From positions 10,124,716 through 10,188,715 of the forward strand of contig NC_081550.1 in assembly GCF_901000735.1 (NCBI RefSeq): a DNA stretch of 64,000 bases, written 5' to 3'. The notes below the pieces were generated by a model. The model searched no databases and was not told the origin of the DNA. It saw nothing but the letters and a program-made list of their open reading frames with translations. Source of the stretch: Corylus avellana (Eukaryota > Streptophyta > Magnoliopsida > Fagales > Betulaceae). Of this stretch, positions 36,235-48,223 are shown one piece after another (position 1 is the first letter of the stretch; the number at the start of each line of letters is the position of its first letter). Both the position numbers and the translations under genes were made by a program.

Positions 36235-37764
36235 CTAACCAATTTGCCCTTCCATCTTGGCAATAGCTTGAGTGGTGAAACCTTTTAGCTCTTGTATGTC
36301 TCTGCTATTGGCCATGGTGGAGTTTTTTAGTTCCATTGTGGTATTCTTCAGCTCTTGTATGGCTTGAGTGTTGAGACCTTTTATCTCTTGTATGTCTCTG
36401 TTTATTTCTTGAAAACCACTTTCCTTTTTCTTTTCAGTTGATTGCGCGGACTGGTTGACAATTTGCATGAGTGCTTTCATCATGTCTTCCAATGATGATT
36501 ATGGTGCAGGCTGTGGCACTTGAGTGGTGGACTGATAAATAGGCAGTTGAGCTTGGTGAAATGGTCGGAACTAATTCTAAGCTTGAGTGGAGGTACCTCC
36601 CTGGTTCAATGGCTGATTTTGCTTCCAAGAGAAATTGGGGCGCTTTTGCCACCCTAGATTGTAAGTCTTAGAAAATGGTCCATTTGTGAGTTTTCTGTAC
36701 TCATTGAAGGCATTAACTTGCTCAATCGGGTACTTTGTTGATAGAGTTGGGCAGTTTTGATTGAAGTGCATTTGACTAGCACATAATCCACATACATCAG
36801 CTTGGGAAATATCTGCTGCATTCACTGGTTTGTTTAAGACCATAGTATCAAACTGATGCCTGAGAACCTTGAATTCCTCCCTTATGTCAGCATCATTTCT
36901 CACCTCATAGATGCCTCCTGTCTTGGTAGCAGGAGGTTGTCTATCCCAACTATTTTGAAAATCCCATTGTTATGCGCATTTGGACATTTCATCCAAGGTT
37001 TTATAGGCTTCATCCCTAGTAAGACTTAAGAATCCTCTACCATTCATAGTTTCAAGCAAGTTTCAATCACTTGGTGTCAGTCCCTTGTTGAAAATTTGAA
37101 CAATCATCTCATTCTCAAACTCGTGGGGTGGGCACTTCATAGTAAGCTCTTTAAACTTCTCCTAGCTATCGGTGAATCTCTCCCCCTCTTTCTGTCTGAA
37201 ATTGCTGATCTGTAGACGGAGATCATTGATTTTAGAAATTGCGAAGAATTTGTGGTAAAACTTGCTCAGCAGCATTTCCCAAGAGGTGATAGATCCAGGT
37301 CTGTTGTTGAGTAGCCAGGATTTCGTCCTATCATGTAGGGAAAGAGGAAATAACCAAAGACGCACCAATTCTGCCGGGGCATTTTGTGTATTAACAAATT
37401 CGCACACTTCCAAGAAGGACCTCACATGAACATATGGATCCTCGTTCTCTAATCCTCTAAATGTAGGAAGGTGACTGATCACACTCGGCTTCAACTCGAA
37501 GCGAGTGGCATTAGTAGCTGGCAGCACTATACATGACGGTGTGTTGGTAGTAGTTGGTGCAAATAGCTCTCTAAGGAATCTGGGTGGATTTCGTTCTCGC
37601 ATCTTAACAAACTTTTCCGAATCAAACTCAAAACTTTGAGAATTGGTGGGTGAGTTTGGTGGCTGTCTTAAATTCTCTCTCGCCGTTCTTTCAATCTCGA
37701 GATCAAAAGTGCTTAACGCCAAATTTAAAGATCTATGACCGAACATGCAAATAGAAACTAACAA
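36235..37764 (-). pseudogene. Gag of element C
   Basis: The gag core has HLPTFRGLENEDPYVHVRSF, LFPLSLHDRTKSWLLNN and SWEMLLSKFYHKFFAISKIN, typical of the plant retrotransposon gag family. A Cys-rich knuckle-like stretch follows (CGLCASQMHFNQNC). The C-terminal part is a coiled-coil-like repeat of IQELK / TQAI units. About seven stops break one unshifted frame. The start region is cut at 37774 by element D, so the N-terminus and leader continue at 54076 and beyond. Confidence 0.85.
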
Positions 37765-37773
37765 ACTAATAAA

Positions 37774-39053
37774 TGTTGTTACAAATATCTACCTAAATTA
37801 ATAGGCAAATAATTGTATATATTACCCGCAAGTGCACGAGGGCAACATAGTATTATATGATGCAAGTACGGAGTCATTCCCACGAGGATTGTTGAATTTT
37901 GTCTAAAATAAATTCTAAAAGTAAAATAAAACAAAGACTGGTTTTGAGTTGATAATAATAAAAAGGTAGGGTTTTGATATCTACCATTAATTATATTTAG
38001 ATAATATATCAATATGCCAATGTTTTGAACATGTTATGTATATCTAATGTTTGTCAACCTAAGAAGGGTAGGGGTGTATACTCTTTAAGCTATTGATTTC
38101 TCTAAGCAACGAGTTAGGCATGGGTGTATACTCTAACTCTTTTCTTTCTTAAAGGATTTAGCATGGTTGTTTACTACGTTGTTCTTTAAGAAAGCATATA
38201 TTCTGTGGAAATCGTCAAACACATGAGGCATAGGGCATGGGTGTATACTCTCGGTTCCCCATGTTGATTAACCCAAGAACCCAGTGTGGATTTCTTTTGT
38301 TACTTTTATTAAACCCAGGACTCGGTCATCTAAATTGATTTAACTAACTAGTCTATATCATATGCATATGTTGATCAGGCACACACATATAAGGAATTCA
38401 TGAAAGCAAGAATTAATCAAGTTAAATATCACAACATGATCATCACAAAGGCGCCAATATTGAATATTAACTAAACATAATTAGGGCTTCAATCTAATTC
38501 TACTAAATAAATTAGTTACACATAAGTTTGATGTTAAACATCTTCATAAAATAAAAAGAAAGAAAGGAAAAGAATAAACCCGAAACTTGAACTTGAAGAG
38601 CTCCAATTCTTCTCCTTGGAAAGTGTATGTATTCAAGAGGTTTTAGGGTTTACTTATAGGTCTTAGGAATACTCTAGAAACCCTAAAAATCGTAGGGTTT
38701 GATCCCTAGTTCGCACTAAGTTACAAAACCCTAAAACTTGCACTTTCCATATCAAGGTTGGCGGCTGACTTGCCCATCACGCACGAGTACGCTTGATCCC
38801 AGGTCTGCAATCGATCCCCTTTGTGATGGGCGCTCGATCACAAGTGCCCTGCAATCGATCGCACTACCAGAGCTTCCAATATTCCCAAAATAGCTCCTTT
38901 ATGCTCAAGACTTCCGAAATTGCTTTATTTTCTTCCAAGGACCTATAAGAACAAGGAAAACACATAAAAGAACTAAAATGGCATAAATTAACTAAAAATA
39001 AATTAAAACATGTAAGTTAAGGGCTAAAAATATGAATATTTTAGCACTTAACA
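37774..39053 (-). repeat. 3' LTR of element D
   Basis: 1,280 bp, TGTTGTTACAAATATC to TTAGCACTTAACA. Four GGGTGTATACTC-type motifs lie at about 38068-38250. The TATA box at about 38650 has decayed to a TATAAGTA-like form. CTCGATC boxes lie at 38778-38870. Confidence 0.9.
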
Positions 39054-39865
39054 CACCCCTAAACTTACATATTGCTAGTTTCTTAGTAATACAAAACTAA
39101 AAACTAAAAACAAAAATGAAAAAACATAAAACGAAAAGATAAATCCATCTTTCGCGGGATGTACAAATGCTTTTAGCATATGCAACAAGCCTTTTAAACC
39201 TCTAGGAATTTCCTAGAGGACGAGTGAAGTCTCGTGAGGGTTTTCCAGAAATGCTACCCACAAACAGCATGCACAGTTCATGTTATTCCAAAAATTAAAG
39301 TATCACTTCAAGATCATGATTTTCATTCATTAGCAAGCTTGAAAAGATGAACTCCATCTTCACAATGAATTGGAATCTCAAAGTTCAATTACTTACAAAG
39401 GACATGCTAAAACATCATAAGTTTGAAAATACTGTAAAGTGAACTAATACAAATTTATGAGGTTTTCAAGTATTTCCAATGTGCAATGTCTCCATATCTA
39501 AAAGTTTACTGAAATCTCTATTAGAATGAACATCAATGGCATATTTCTTTTTTTTTTTTTTTTTTTTAGTCAGGTTGTGCAATGTTTGATTCCCTTAAGC
39601 TTTCTAATTGACCCATGTAACGAGTGTTAAGTCAGTGACTCCCAATCCATATGGTTTTAGGGCATTGGGTGTAGAGACATCCCTAGGACTTACTAGCTCG
39701 AGTCAAAAAGGCTACAAAACCAAACAAACCATGACATCTCTCAAATCAAAATTTTTCACCTTTTGACGTGAACACTCAATGCTTTAAGGCAAGAGGTCCA
39801 ATTACTCAGTGAAAAGCTTATCAATGATTTTTTTTCTTCTTTTTTTTTTTTTTTTTTCTTTTTAT

Positions 39866-39921
<56 letters not shown>

Positions 39922-40574
39922 AAAGTATCCATCTAATAAATCATCAGTTTCACCCAAGACATAGAAACATACACATCAGACTTCATGTCATACCCCACAA
40001 ATTATGTGCTAATGTGCTTGTATAAAATCAGATCAAACATGTAAATTCTCAACTGTCCTAAGCAAGTAACCAACTAACAAATTCTCATCAGATCATGTGT
40101 TCAAAATTTTAAGCTGACTGATGAATTCAAGCCACAATTCTTTCAGATTAACCAAATTTTTAAGGTAAACATGAACATGCATAAAATATTTTTATTTTTA
40201 TTTTTATTTTCCACATAAACAAACAAACAAACAAAACAAATAACATGAAACTTGGGACAAAGTATGTGGAAACAACATGTGTTCCTATACCCCCAAACTT
40301 AAATAACACATTGTCCCCAATGTGTCTATAATAAGGAAAGAATATACCCAGGAGATAGACGACATCGTCTTGGAAAGCATGGCTCATAGCACACCCCCAA
40401 ACTTGAATCGAAGCACACTTGTCCTGCAAAAGAAGAAAACATGAAAACAAGTAAAAGGAAACAAAACTAAATAAAAAGAGTAAGTGCAACACAAAAATAA
40501 AATAACAAGATAAACTATGGGGTGCCTCCCATGAGCGCTAAGTTTAACGTCTTCAACCAGACGGTGGTCCCCAC
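39054..40574. other. Noncoding 3' region of element D
   Basis: The polypurine tract and a stem-loop (39070-39091, one pair broken) lie at its left edge. The region shares blocks with elements A, C and H, including a perfect 10-bp-stem palindrome, CCTCTAGGAA/TTCCTAGAGG, at about 39199-39219. T-runs and (AC)n/(AT)n tracts occupy 39835-39918. No protein is evident. Confidence 0.6.
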
Positions 40575-41696
40575 TCAATGTTGTCTCAAAGAAGATGCGC
40601 CAGATGGTGGTGGCAAACGGCTGAGAATGGATTGCATCAATTCTTCTAAGGCAGCTAGTCTTTGATCCATTAGGACTTTATCCTCCCAAGCCTCTCTTCT
40701 TTGATCAGCCAACTCTCTCCGAAGACCAGCCATTTCTTCACAGAGTGAGTGATACTGTGCTGCGTGAAAAATGACCGGGGCCTCCACCTCTGCTACTTTC
40801 GGCTCAGCTGTGGGTTTATCTTCTGCCATCGGCTCGGCCTCAAACTCTTCCGCGTCAGCTGCTAGTGCTTGAGGTATCTGGGGCATGTGGGAGCAGCTCT
40901 TGTTCCATTGGAGAATGCCAAATATGGGGGTAGTAGTAACTGGCTCATCAGCTACAGTGCCCTTGATGCCTTTCTTCCAGAGGATATAGGTGATTAAGTA
41001 TGGGAAGGGCTACTCCCATGAGTGTGTGGACTCAGCTCCTCTGATGTGCACTCCATTCCAAAATTTGTGAATTCGGTTCTAGATGATATCAGGAATGGAA
41101 CACTAGGCACCTTTATGGAAGGCATAGAGTGTTAGGAGAAATTGGTCCCGCCTTTGAGTTTTGCGTCCCAAGGGAAAAGCATTGCGGTGCAAAATAGAGT
41201 CCGCAAACCAGAGTCGTGGAGGTAGCTTGGACCGGCTGCCAGCATTATGGTGAGTGTCGGCATATTGCCCCTCACACATATCTTCAATGATTTCTGCCAC
41301 ATAGAATCTGGGCGATTGCTCTGCAAGTTGTGCTTCTGTTGGAGGGTGCTCATCATTGTACTGGAGTGTAGCAGAAATGTCGGTCCTTGTCAATTCAACA
41401 GCTCTGCCATGCACTGTGGAAGATAAGGCAGCCATCCTGTTGCAATCATGAGACAGGTGGGCATAGAACTAGATCACCAATTTTCTGTAGGCAGTGGAGG
41501 TGACCGGCTTGAAAAGCTTCTTTAGCCCCTAGCGCTTGAACTCTGCAACCGCCCATTCAGTCGCCTCAAAGTTTTGAAAATCTTCTCGAATGGCAAAAGT
41601 TGTGTCAAACAGCAGCTCCAGCTCCTCAAAAGTGGGCTGGGGAGAAGTGGCTTGGGCATCAAATCCCCGAGAGGACGAAGCTTGAGTTTTTGGCAT
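40575..41696 (-). pseudogene. Extra reading frame carried by element D (possible plant transposon-type protein)
   Basis: One frame of about 373 codons runs from an ATG at 41696 (MPKTQASSSRGFDAQATSPQ) to the stop at 40575, interrupted by five TAG stops but no frameshift. Readable parts include FEELELLFDTTFAIREDFQN, RKLVI-stop-FYAHLSHDC, RFYVAEIIEDMCEGQYAD and PPRLWFADSILHRNAFPLG. A coiled-coil-like C-terminal stretch follows (EEMAGLRRELADQRREAWED). It resembles the putative plant transposon protein domain found in some Athila-type and other plant elements, but I cannot confirm the family. Its leader repeats the CTCGATC boxes seen in the main element leader (42130-42310). Function is unknown. 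Confidence 0.5.
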
Positions 41697-42519
41697 GATG
41701 AGCTTGGTTTGGGAATTTTGTCGAACACCTAGTATCCAGTGTGATGACCAAGGGTTGAAAATCTCAGCAACTACTGCCCAAAACCCCTACAAAAACAGTA
41801 AAACCCAACCATATGAGCAAATGTGGGTGGAAAAACACCCACAATTTGCTAAAATGATGAAAAAAATGGGGGTTGGGGGAACGAAGGTGACTATGTGATA
41901 TGTGAAAGGGAAAAGGACTGTGTGTGTTGTGGAGGTGCGGTGGCCGAGAGGAGAACTTTGTTGCGGAGGTGTGGCGGTGGTCGGTGGGAGTGAGGGCAGA
42001 GCGGTGGGAGTGGTGGTGTGCCGGTAGAGGTGTAATTGCAGTGATGGGGTGTGAAGTTTGTACGGTGCAGGGGAGGATGTGAGGGGAAAATGGGGGAAAA
42101 GTGACCTAAAATAGGTCACGTGGCCTGCTGCCCGAGTTCGATCGTACACATGGTGAGCTCGATCGCACTTGCGCAGTGGTGTGCGTGTGTGGGTGATGTG
42201 CACTCAAACGCACACATGGTGCACTCGATCACACTGACAGAATGCAATGTGTCCTAAAGTGGGGAACTGCGCTCGATCACATGTAGGTTGCAATCGAACG
42301 TAGTAACAGAATGTGAATTTTTTTTTTTTTTTTTAAATGCATAATGTACAACAATTTTTTGAAATAATAAAAAAAAAAAAGACACAAAAGATACGTGAGA
42401 ACACTAAGAGTATTTCAGAAAATTATGTAAAGTAAGGAAATTGACATGATGGGAAACAAAGTAAGAGAGTGAAAAGTGTACCGCCTTCAGTGGCCTCAAT
42501 ACCATTGTTCTAAGTAGAT

Positions 42520-42965
42520 GCGCTTGAGCTCCTGGACTACTCAAACGCTTCTACTAGTAGCTTTCAGTACTTTCTTAGTGTGGAAGTGGGTCAGGCACTT
42601 GAACTCCACGGAATGTGGCTCAAGTGCACTAGAACTTACTTTGTAGGTCAAAAATTTCTGTCCCTCACAGAACTCCTTCTTGACACGATTCTTATGATGA
42701 TAAGCCTTGGGTCTTTTCTTGTGGAGCTTGGAGTTCTCATTTGCCTCATACCTAAATTCATCTAATTCATGCAGCTGTAGCTTCCTCTTAGCACTTGGAT
42801 ATGGTGGAAAGGCTTCAAGAGGTTCCTTTGCTCCACTGATGTCCTCAGTAACATCTTCATATCTTGGCCTACTGTTTTGCCTTTTGAAGTGTGAGTGAGG
42901 GGGGTCTTTACTGGATCTTTATGTGGATCCTGCAAAACTGGCTCACTAACACCTTGGATCATACA
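42520..42965 (-). pseudogene. Integrase C-terminal remnant of element D
   Basis: Frame +1 relative to the protease reads AKRKLQLHELDEFRYEANEN and KEFCEGQKFLTYKVSSSALE. This corresponds to the integrase C-terminal stretch of element C ([20 protein letters not shown] ... [14 protein letters not shown]). It follows the protease almost directly, so a large deletion removed reverse transcriptase, RNase H and the integrase core. Confidence 0.6.
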
Positions 42966-42989
42966 GACATCAAAACATTTGAAATCATA

Positions 42990-43664
42990 TTAAGGTAATT
43001 GCATTGTGTCAAATATTTTGAACTCTATTGTCTCACTATTCACCTTCATACTCACAGTACCGTTTTTCACACCTATTGTAGTATCAACAGTTCTCATAAA
43101 GGGTCTTCCTAAGATGATAGGTAAGGGTGATGGCATAGGGGATTCTTCCACATCCAACACAATAAAATCAGCAAATAAAATAAATGTACCTACCTTTACC
43201 AAAACATCCTCAAGTATACCTCTTGGTCTTTTGATGCTTCTGTCTGCCAATTGCAAGGTGATAGATGTTGGTTGAAGCTCCCCCAAACCCAGCTTTTCAT
43301 ATACCGTGTAAGGTAGCAAATTAACCCCTGCTCCCAGATCTAGCAATGCATGCTCAAAAAGATGGTCTCCTATCCTGCAAGGAATGGTAAAACTACTCGG
43401 ATCTGCTAGCTTTGGTGGTAATTTTCTTAGCAAAACTGCACTTACCTCCTCTGTTAAGGCCACGGTCTCCTGCTCCTGAAACTTCCTTTTGTTAGTGCAA
43501 CAATCCTTTAAAAATTTAGCATATGAAGGAATTTGTTTAATTGCATCTAATAAAGGAATGTTGATTTCTACTTTCCTCAAGGTCTCAAAGATATCCATGA
43601 GTTGTTTTTCTTTCTTTGGTTTGGCTAACCTTTGAGGGAAGGGTGGTGCATTCACCTTCTCCAT
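42990..43664 (-). pseudogene. Protease of element D (intact 224-codon frame, element defective)
   Basis: The open frame begins MEKVNAPPFPQRLAKPKK and includes MDIFETLRKVEINIPLLDAI, the catalytic-type motif HALLDLGAGVNLLPYTVYEK and the second segment PLPIILGRPFMRTVD. It corresponds region by region to the protease of element C, without its stops. It is the 3' continuation of the gag frame at 49803: removing element H and one ATGCT target copy keeps the frame. It would process the polyprotein. Confidence 0.82.
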
Positions 43665-43689
43665 TTTGTTTACCTTGAAAGTTGATGCT

Positions 43690-45058
43690 TGTTGTGCAAA
43701 TTTATTTAAATCGCAAGTGCACGAATTGATTGTAATTTAATGGATTGCAAGTGTGAGGTCGAACCCATAGAGAATTGTGCTTTTGAAAGAGCAATTTATA
43801 TATAAACTAATTAAATCCTAATCTAGTTCCAAACGGTTTTTGATTTTGAATTTGGTTTTTGAAATTAAAAGACAAACATAAACTAATTAAAATAAACTAA
43901 GACATAAAGTACTAAGGTTTGAGAATTCACACTCATCGAATCATAACAACATACTTCCATGTTTATCAATATTAATCTAAAGTTCTTACAATTAAAATCT
44001 TAGATATGTTTTACTATGCTTCAATAGTTAATCAAAACCATCTCATGTATCCATTCATTGCACAAATCACAAAAGGAATCCAATATCAATTAAATCATCA
44101 GATGTATCCGTAAATCACAAAAGATATCAAATCTTAATTGAAACACCAAATGTATCCGTAGAACAAATCACAAGGGATATCCAATTATTTAGGCAAATAA
44201 AATCCAGCAATCAATTATGTGAAATTATCTTAAATCATCAAGTGTATCCTTGAATCACAAAAGATATCCAAGAATCACTCCACATATTGAAAAGAAGTAA
44301 AACAATTGAAATATTAAACCCAATAAAATCGGACAAATAAAGACTTACATGAAAGTATTGATGTTCTTCATCGGTAAGGCTTCATCCTCAACCTTAGTTG
44401 GGAATTAGCTCCACATAAAAATAAAACCTAAATTAAAGGAAACTTAAACTAAAAAGAGAAAAACTGTAGAAGTTTGCTCTTTGGAATTCTATATCTTTTC
44501 TTGATTGCAAAGAAGTCTATTTATAGGCTTAGAGAAGTCCTAGAGGCCCTATTAAACCTAGATAATTCGGAGGTCTGTCTCCCAGTCAAAATAGAAGTCT
44601 GAAATCGGAATAGGATTCGTCCAGATTTGTGTTCTTTTATTGCAGGGCGATTCTAGCATAGTAACCGTCCGAATTAGGAAAATTTTGTTTCACAATGAAT
44701 TGTAGTATTTTGAGTTAGCTTTCCAATGCCATTTGAAAAAAAAAAAAGTTATGGTCAAAATACTGAGACATGTGCAGAATCTAAATTTGAATCAAATTCG
44801 AAATTTTATCCAATCTGATCTTTAATCTAATTTAACCTTTTCTTGGATTTGGTTAGACTTAACCACATCATCTAGGTCTTCTCAAAGTATGCTTTCTTCC
44901 AAACTTTGCATTTTTCCCTTTAAAGCTGTAGTTTTTCTTTATTGACCTACAAAACATTAAACACATAAAACTAACACAAAATATTAAATAACGACACAAC
45001 TAAAGGATTAACTAATGTAAATAAAGGAGTCCAAGTATGCAATATTTGGCACTTATCA
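43690..45058 (-). repeat. 3' LTR of element H
   Basis: 1,369 bp, TGTTGTGCAAATTT to TTGGCACTTATCA. Repeats of TGTATCC...AATCACAAAAGATATCC lie at about 44046-44275. Relative to the right LTR, a few dozen bp are replaced by an A-run at about 44737. Confidence 0.9.
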
Positions 45059-45256
45059 AACACCTCCAAACTTACATTTTGCTAGTCCCTTAGCAAAACA
45101 AAACGAAAAATATAATGAAAGCAAGAAACATAAATCCTCTTTCGTGGGAGAGACGATTGCATTTAGCATATGCAACAAGTCTTTTAAACCCCTAGGCATC
45201 CCTAATGGACGAGTGAAGTCTCGTGAGGGCTTAACAGGAATGATACCCACAAACAT
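45056..45256 (-). other. 66-codon frame conserved with element C, plus polypurine tract and stem-loop
   Basis: The frame MFVGIIPVKPSRDFTRPLG... is 66 codons, like its counterpart in element C, and ends at the same point three bases into the LTR. The stem-loop TTTTGCTA/TAGCAAAA lies at 45077-45098. See the element C entry for why coding status is uncertain. Confidence 0.4.
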
Positions 45257-46402
45257 TGTGCACTATGTTGTTAACAAGAAATAAGTTTCACATAAACTAT
45301 GGTTCTTATTCATGAGCAAACTTAAAAAGATAAACACCATCATCACAGCCAAAAGGAAATCCAAAATCAAATCACTCATAAATGGATATTTGAGAAATCA
45401 TATGTTCTAAACAATGCAAAGTGTAATTAGCATACAATCATGAAGCTTTCAGTTTTAACTCAAGACAAGTTCCATAAAATTTGTAAAAATCTCTATCAAA
45501 TGAAACAACTAAGGCAAGATATGCATTTTTTTTTCTTTTTTTCTTTTTTATAGGCTCTGCAATTTCTCACTCCTTTAAGCTTTCTAATTGACCCATGTAA
45601 CAAGTGTTAGGCCAATGACTCTCAAGTCAGGTGGCATTAGGGCACTAGATGTAGAACATCCCTAAGGGATTATTAACTTCAGTCAAAAAAGGCTATGAAG
45701 CCAGACTAGCCATATCATAAATCAACACTGAACTTCACACCTTTTGACGTGAACACTCAATGTTTAATGAGACAAGAGGTCCGGTTACTCAGCGGAAAAC
45801 TCAACATGATCTTTCTTTTTCTTTTTCCTTCTCTTTTTTATTTATTTTTTTCTTCTTCTTTTTTATATCTTGCAAGCCAATGGTTATTCATCAATAGGCC
45901 ATCCAACAAATCTCAAAGAGAACAAGCTTAAGCTCAAACATCATGCCTCACAGAAAACATGCTAATGTGCTCATAAAATCTTATCTCAAAACAAGTGAAA
46001 TCTCTTTTACCCAAAAATAAGTCAAGGGACTCAGACTCCTAATGACATAACAATGTGTTCAACCCTTTAAGCAATCCAATTAAATGCAAACCATAGGCAC
46101 AGTTTAACTCAATCTTAACAAAAACATAGCACAATTTTTTTTTTTTCAAAATTTTTTAACACAAAAAGACAGATAAAAATAAACAAATAAGAACAAAAAT
46201 AAACAGACAAAGTGTTTTTCCACACTCTCAAACTTGAATTACACATTGCCCTCAATGTGTAGTATAGAAATACATTACCGAAAGTAAGGAAATCTGAGTG
46301 TGAACAAGGCCAGGGCGTCCCCCAAACTTAAACACCAAAACACCTGTCAACAAAAACTAACAGCAAATTTTTTTTTTTTTCATAGAAACAAACATCAAAA
46401 GA

Positions 46403-47275
46403 TTAATTGCTGTTAGAAACAAAAACAAATAAAAAAGAAATGCAATATAATGAAAAAGGAAAGAAAGAATTTGTGGAGTGAAGTGCAAAAAATAAACTGG
46501 AGGAGAAAACTTTACAGCGCTTCCCCCTATCATGCGGATATCCAACCAATCCCTTCCACCCTTTCTTCTTCAAAACTTCATGCCCCTCTGGAAGGATGTT
46601 TTGCCATCTTATGTAGAATTTATTGCTTTGAAGGATCTTCTTAGGAAAGTGGTTCCTAGATTTGCGTGCCTGTGTGCACAAATCCTTGAGTATCTTGACA
46701 TAAGATGGCTCTTTGAGACATTCAAGCGATGAAGCGTTGGGCTCTTGATGTGTCTCAAGAGGGACAGTGATGCAGGCATGAGCTTCAGTACTCACTTCCA
46801 TGTCACTGGGCAAATTAGGATCCGTTGGAGGCTCCCTATTCCCATGGTGCTCAACTTGCTCAGGGTGCTCAACTTGCTCCTCTTTCTCTTCCTCCTCTTT
46901 GTTATCTACAATTTCGTCACTCTCAAGTGTGATGGTGACTTGGGCATGCTCATGATAAGAATTTTCAGAATCATCCTCATCAATTATGTAGTGTCTTTCA
47001 GCCATCAACTGACTTTGAAGCTCTTCTTCCTCTATTATGTTGAAGTCAGCAACTAGATGACCGATCTGTCCTTCTATCTTGGTCATGGCCTGCTTAAGTT
47101 CTTGTATGTCTCTGCTATTTGCCATGTTGGAATTCCCCAGCTCCTGTACGGCTTGATTGGTGAAACCTTTTATTTCTTGAAGACAACTTTCTACTTTCTT
47201 TTCTCTTGATTTGAGAGTTTGCATGAGTGCTTTCATCATGTCTTCCAGTGATGACTGTGGTACAAGCTGCGGCAC
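46403..47275 (-). pseudogene. Gag C-terminal remnant frame of element H (290 aa, open)
   Basis: The open frame starts MPQLVPQSSLEDMMKALMQ, matching element C gag where C has a stop in place of Gln. It continues through coiled-coil-like NSRDIQELKQAMTKIEGQIG and a long acidic stretch (DNKEEEEKEEQVEHPEQVEH). A PSYVKILKDLCTQARKSRNH segment follows, like the pre-protease region, then a C-terminal tail rich in Phe/Ser/Leu that looks non-homologous. It lacks the gag core and all enzymes, so it is a deletion derivative rather than a working gene. Confidence 0.65.
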
Positions 47276-48199
47276 TTGAGTGGCAGATTAATAAACAGGA
47301 GGTTGAGTTTGATGATCGAACTGCATATAGTTTGAATGGTGCAATTCATCAAATTGGTGAGCGTAATTTCCTGCAGCCTGGGCTGACCATGAGAAATTAG
47401 ATTGGTTGCTCTAGTCCGGTTTGTAATAATTGGAATTTGGATCAAACCTTGGACTGGAGAAAACTGATATTCATTTGCTCATATGGAAAATAAAAAACTT
47501 GTCCCCATGATGGACAATCACTATAATGATGATAAGGATTAGAGCAGTATGAACATGGTTTATGTGGGTAAACATTTTGAGGGTAGTTGGTAGGAACTGG
47601 TGTCCTATAACTAGGAGAGGCATTAAAATCATTAAAATGAAAATTTATGTTTCCCCCTCACTTTTTAGCATGCAAATATCCCACATAAAATATTAACTTT
47701 TTTTTAAAAAAATAAAATAAAATAAACTAAAAAAAATGACTAACTAACAAAATAAAATAAAATAAAACTAAAATTTAAAAACTCACAAAAATGACCAAAA
47801 ATAAAATTTTGGCAAAAATCTACGGAACTGCTGCAGTTGCTGCCTTTGCTGTAAGTGCGCTCGATCGCGCTGATGTGCGCTCAATTGCACTTGAGTGAAG
47901 ATGCGGCAGTTAACGAACGCAGGTGCGCTTGAGCTTGTTTTCTTGGACCTGAGTGCACACGATCGTAGCAGGGCTGCGATCGATGGCACTAGTAGGGGTG
48001 TGCGGACGGTGCTGCAGCAGAACTGTAAATCAAGCTCAAAACAAAACAAAACAAAAAACAACAAGAAAAATCTTTTTTTTTTTTTTTAATTAGTAACAAG
48101 AATAAATCAAAACAAATTACAGAAAAATAAAATCTTAATTATAACTAGTAGAAGAATAAAACTAATCTAGAAATAAATTGGTTTCAAAAATTAAACAAT

Positions 48200-48217
48200 T
48201 CCTTGGCAACGGCGCCA
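48200..48217 (-). other. tRNA-Asp primer-binding site of element H
   Basis: The minus strand reads TGGCGCCGTTGCCAAGGA, 16 of 18 identical to the complement of the plant tRNA-Asp 3' end, six bases from the 5' LTR. Equivalent sites are at 52718-52735 (element D) and 56411-56428 (element C). Confidence 0.88.
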
Positions 48218-48223
48218 AAAATT

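Noticed and set aside
41787..42203. 138-aa Pro/Thr-rich minus-strand frame before the extra frame of element D
   Set aside because: Low-complexity C-rich leader sequence with no motif; it reads as an untranslated leader.
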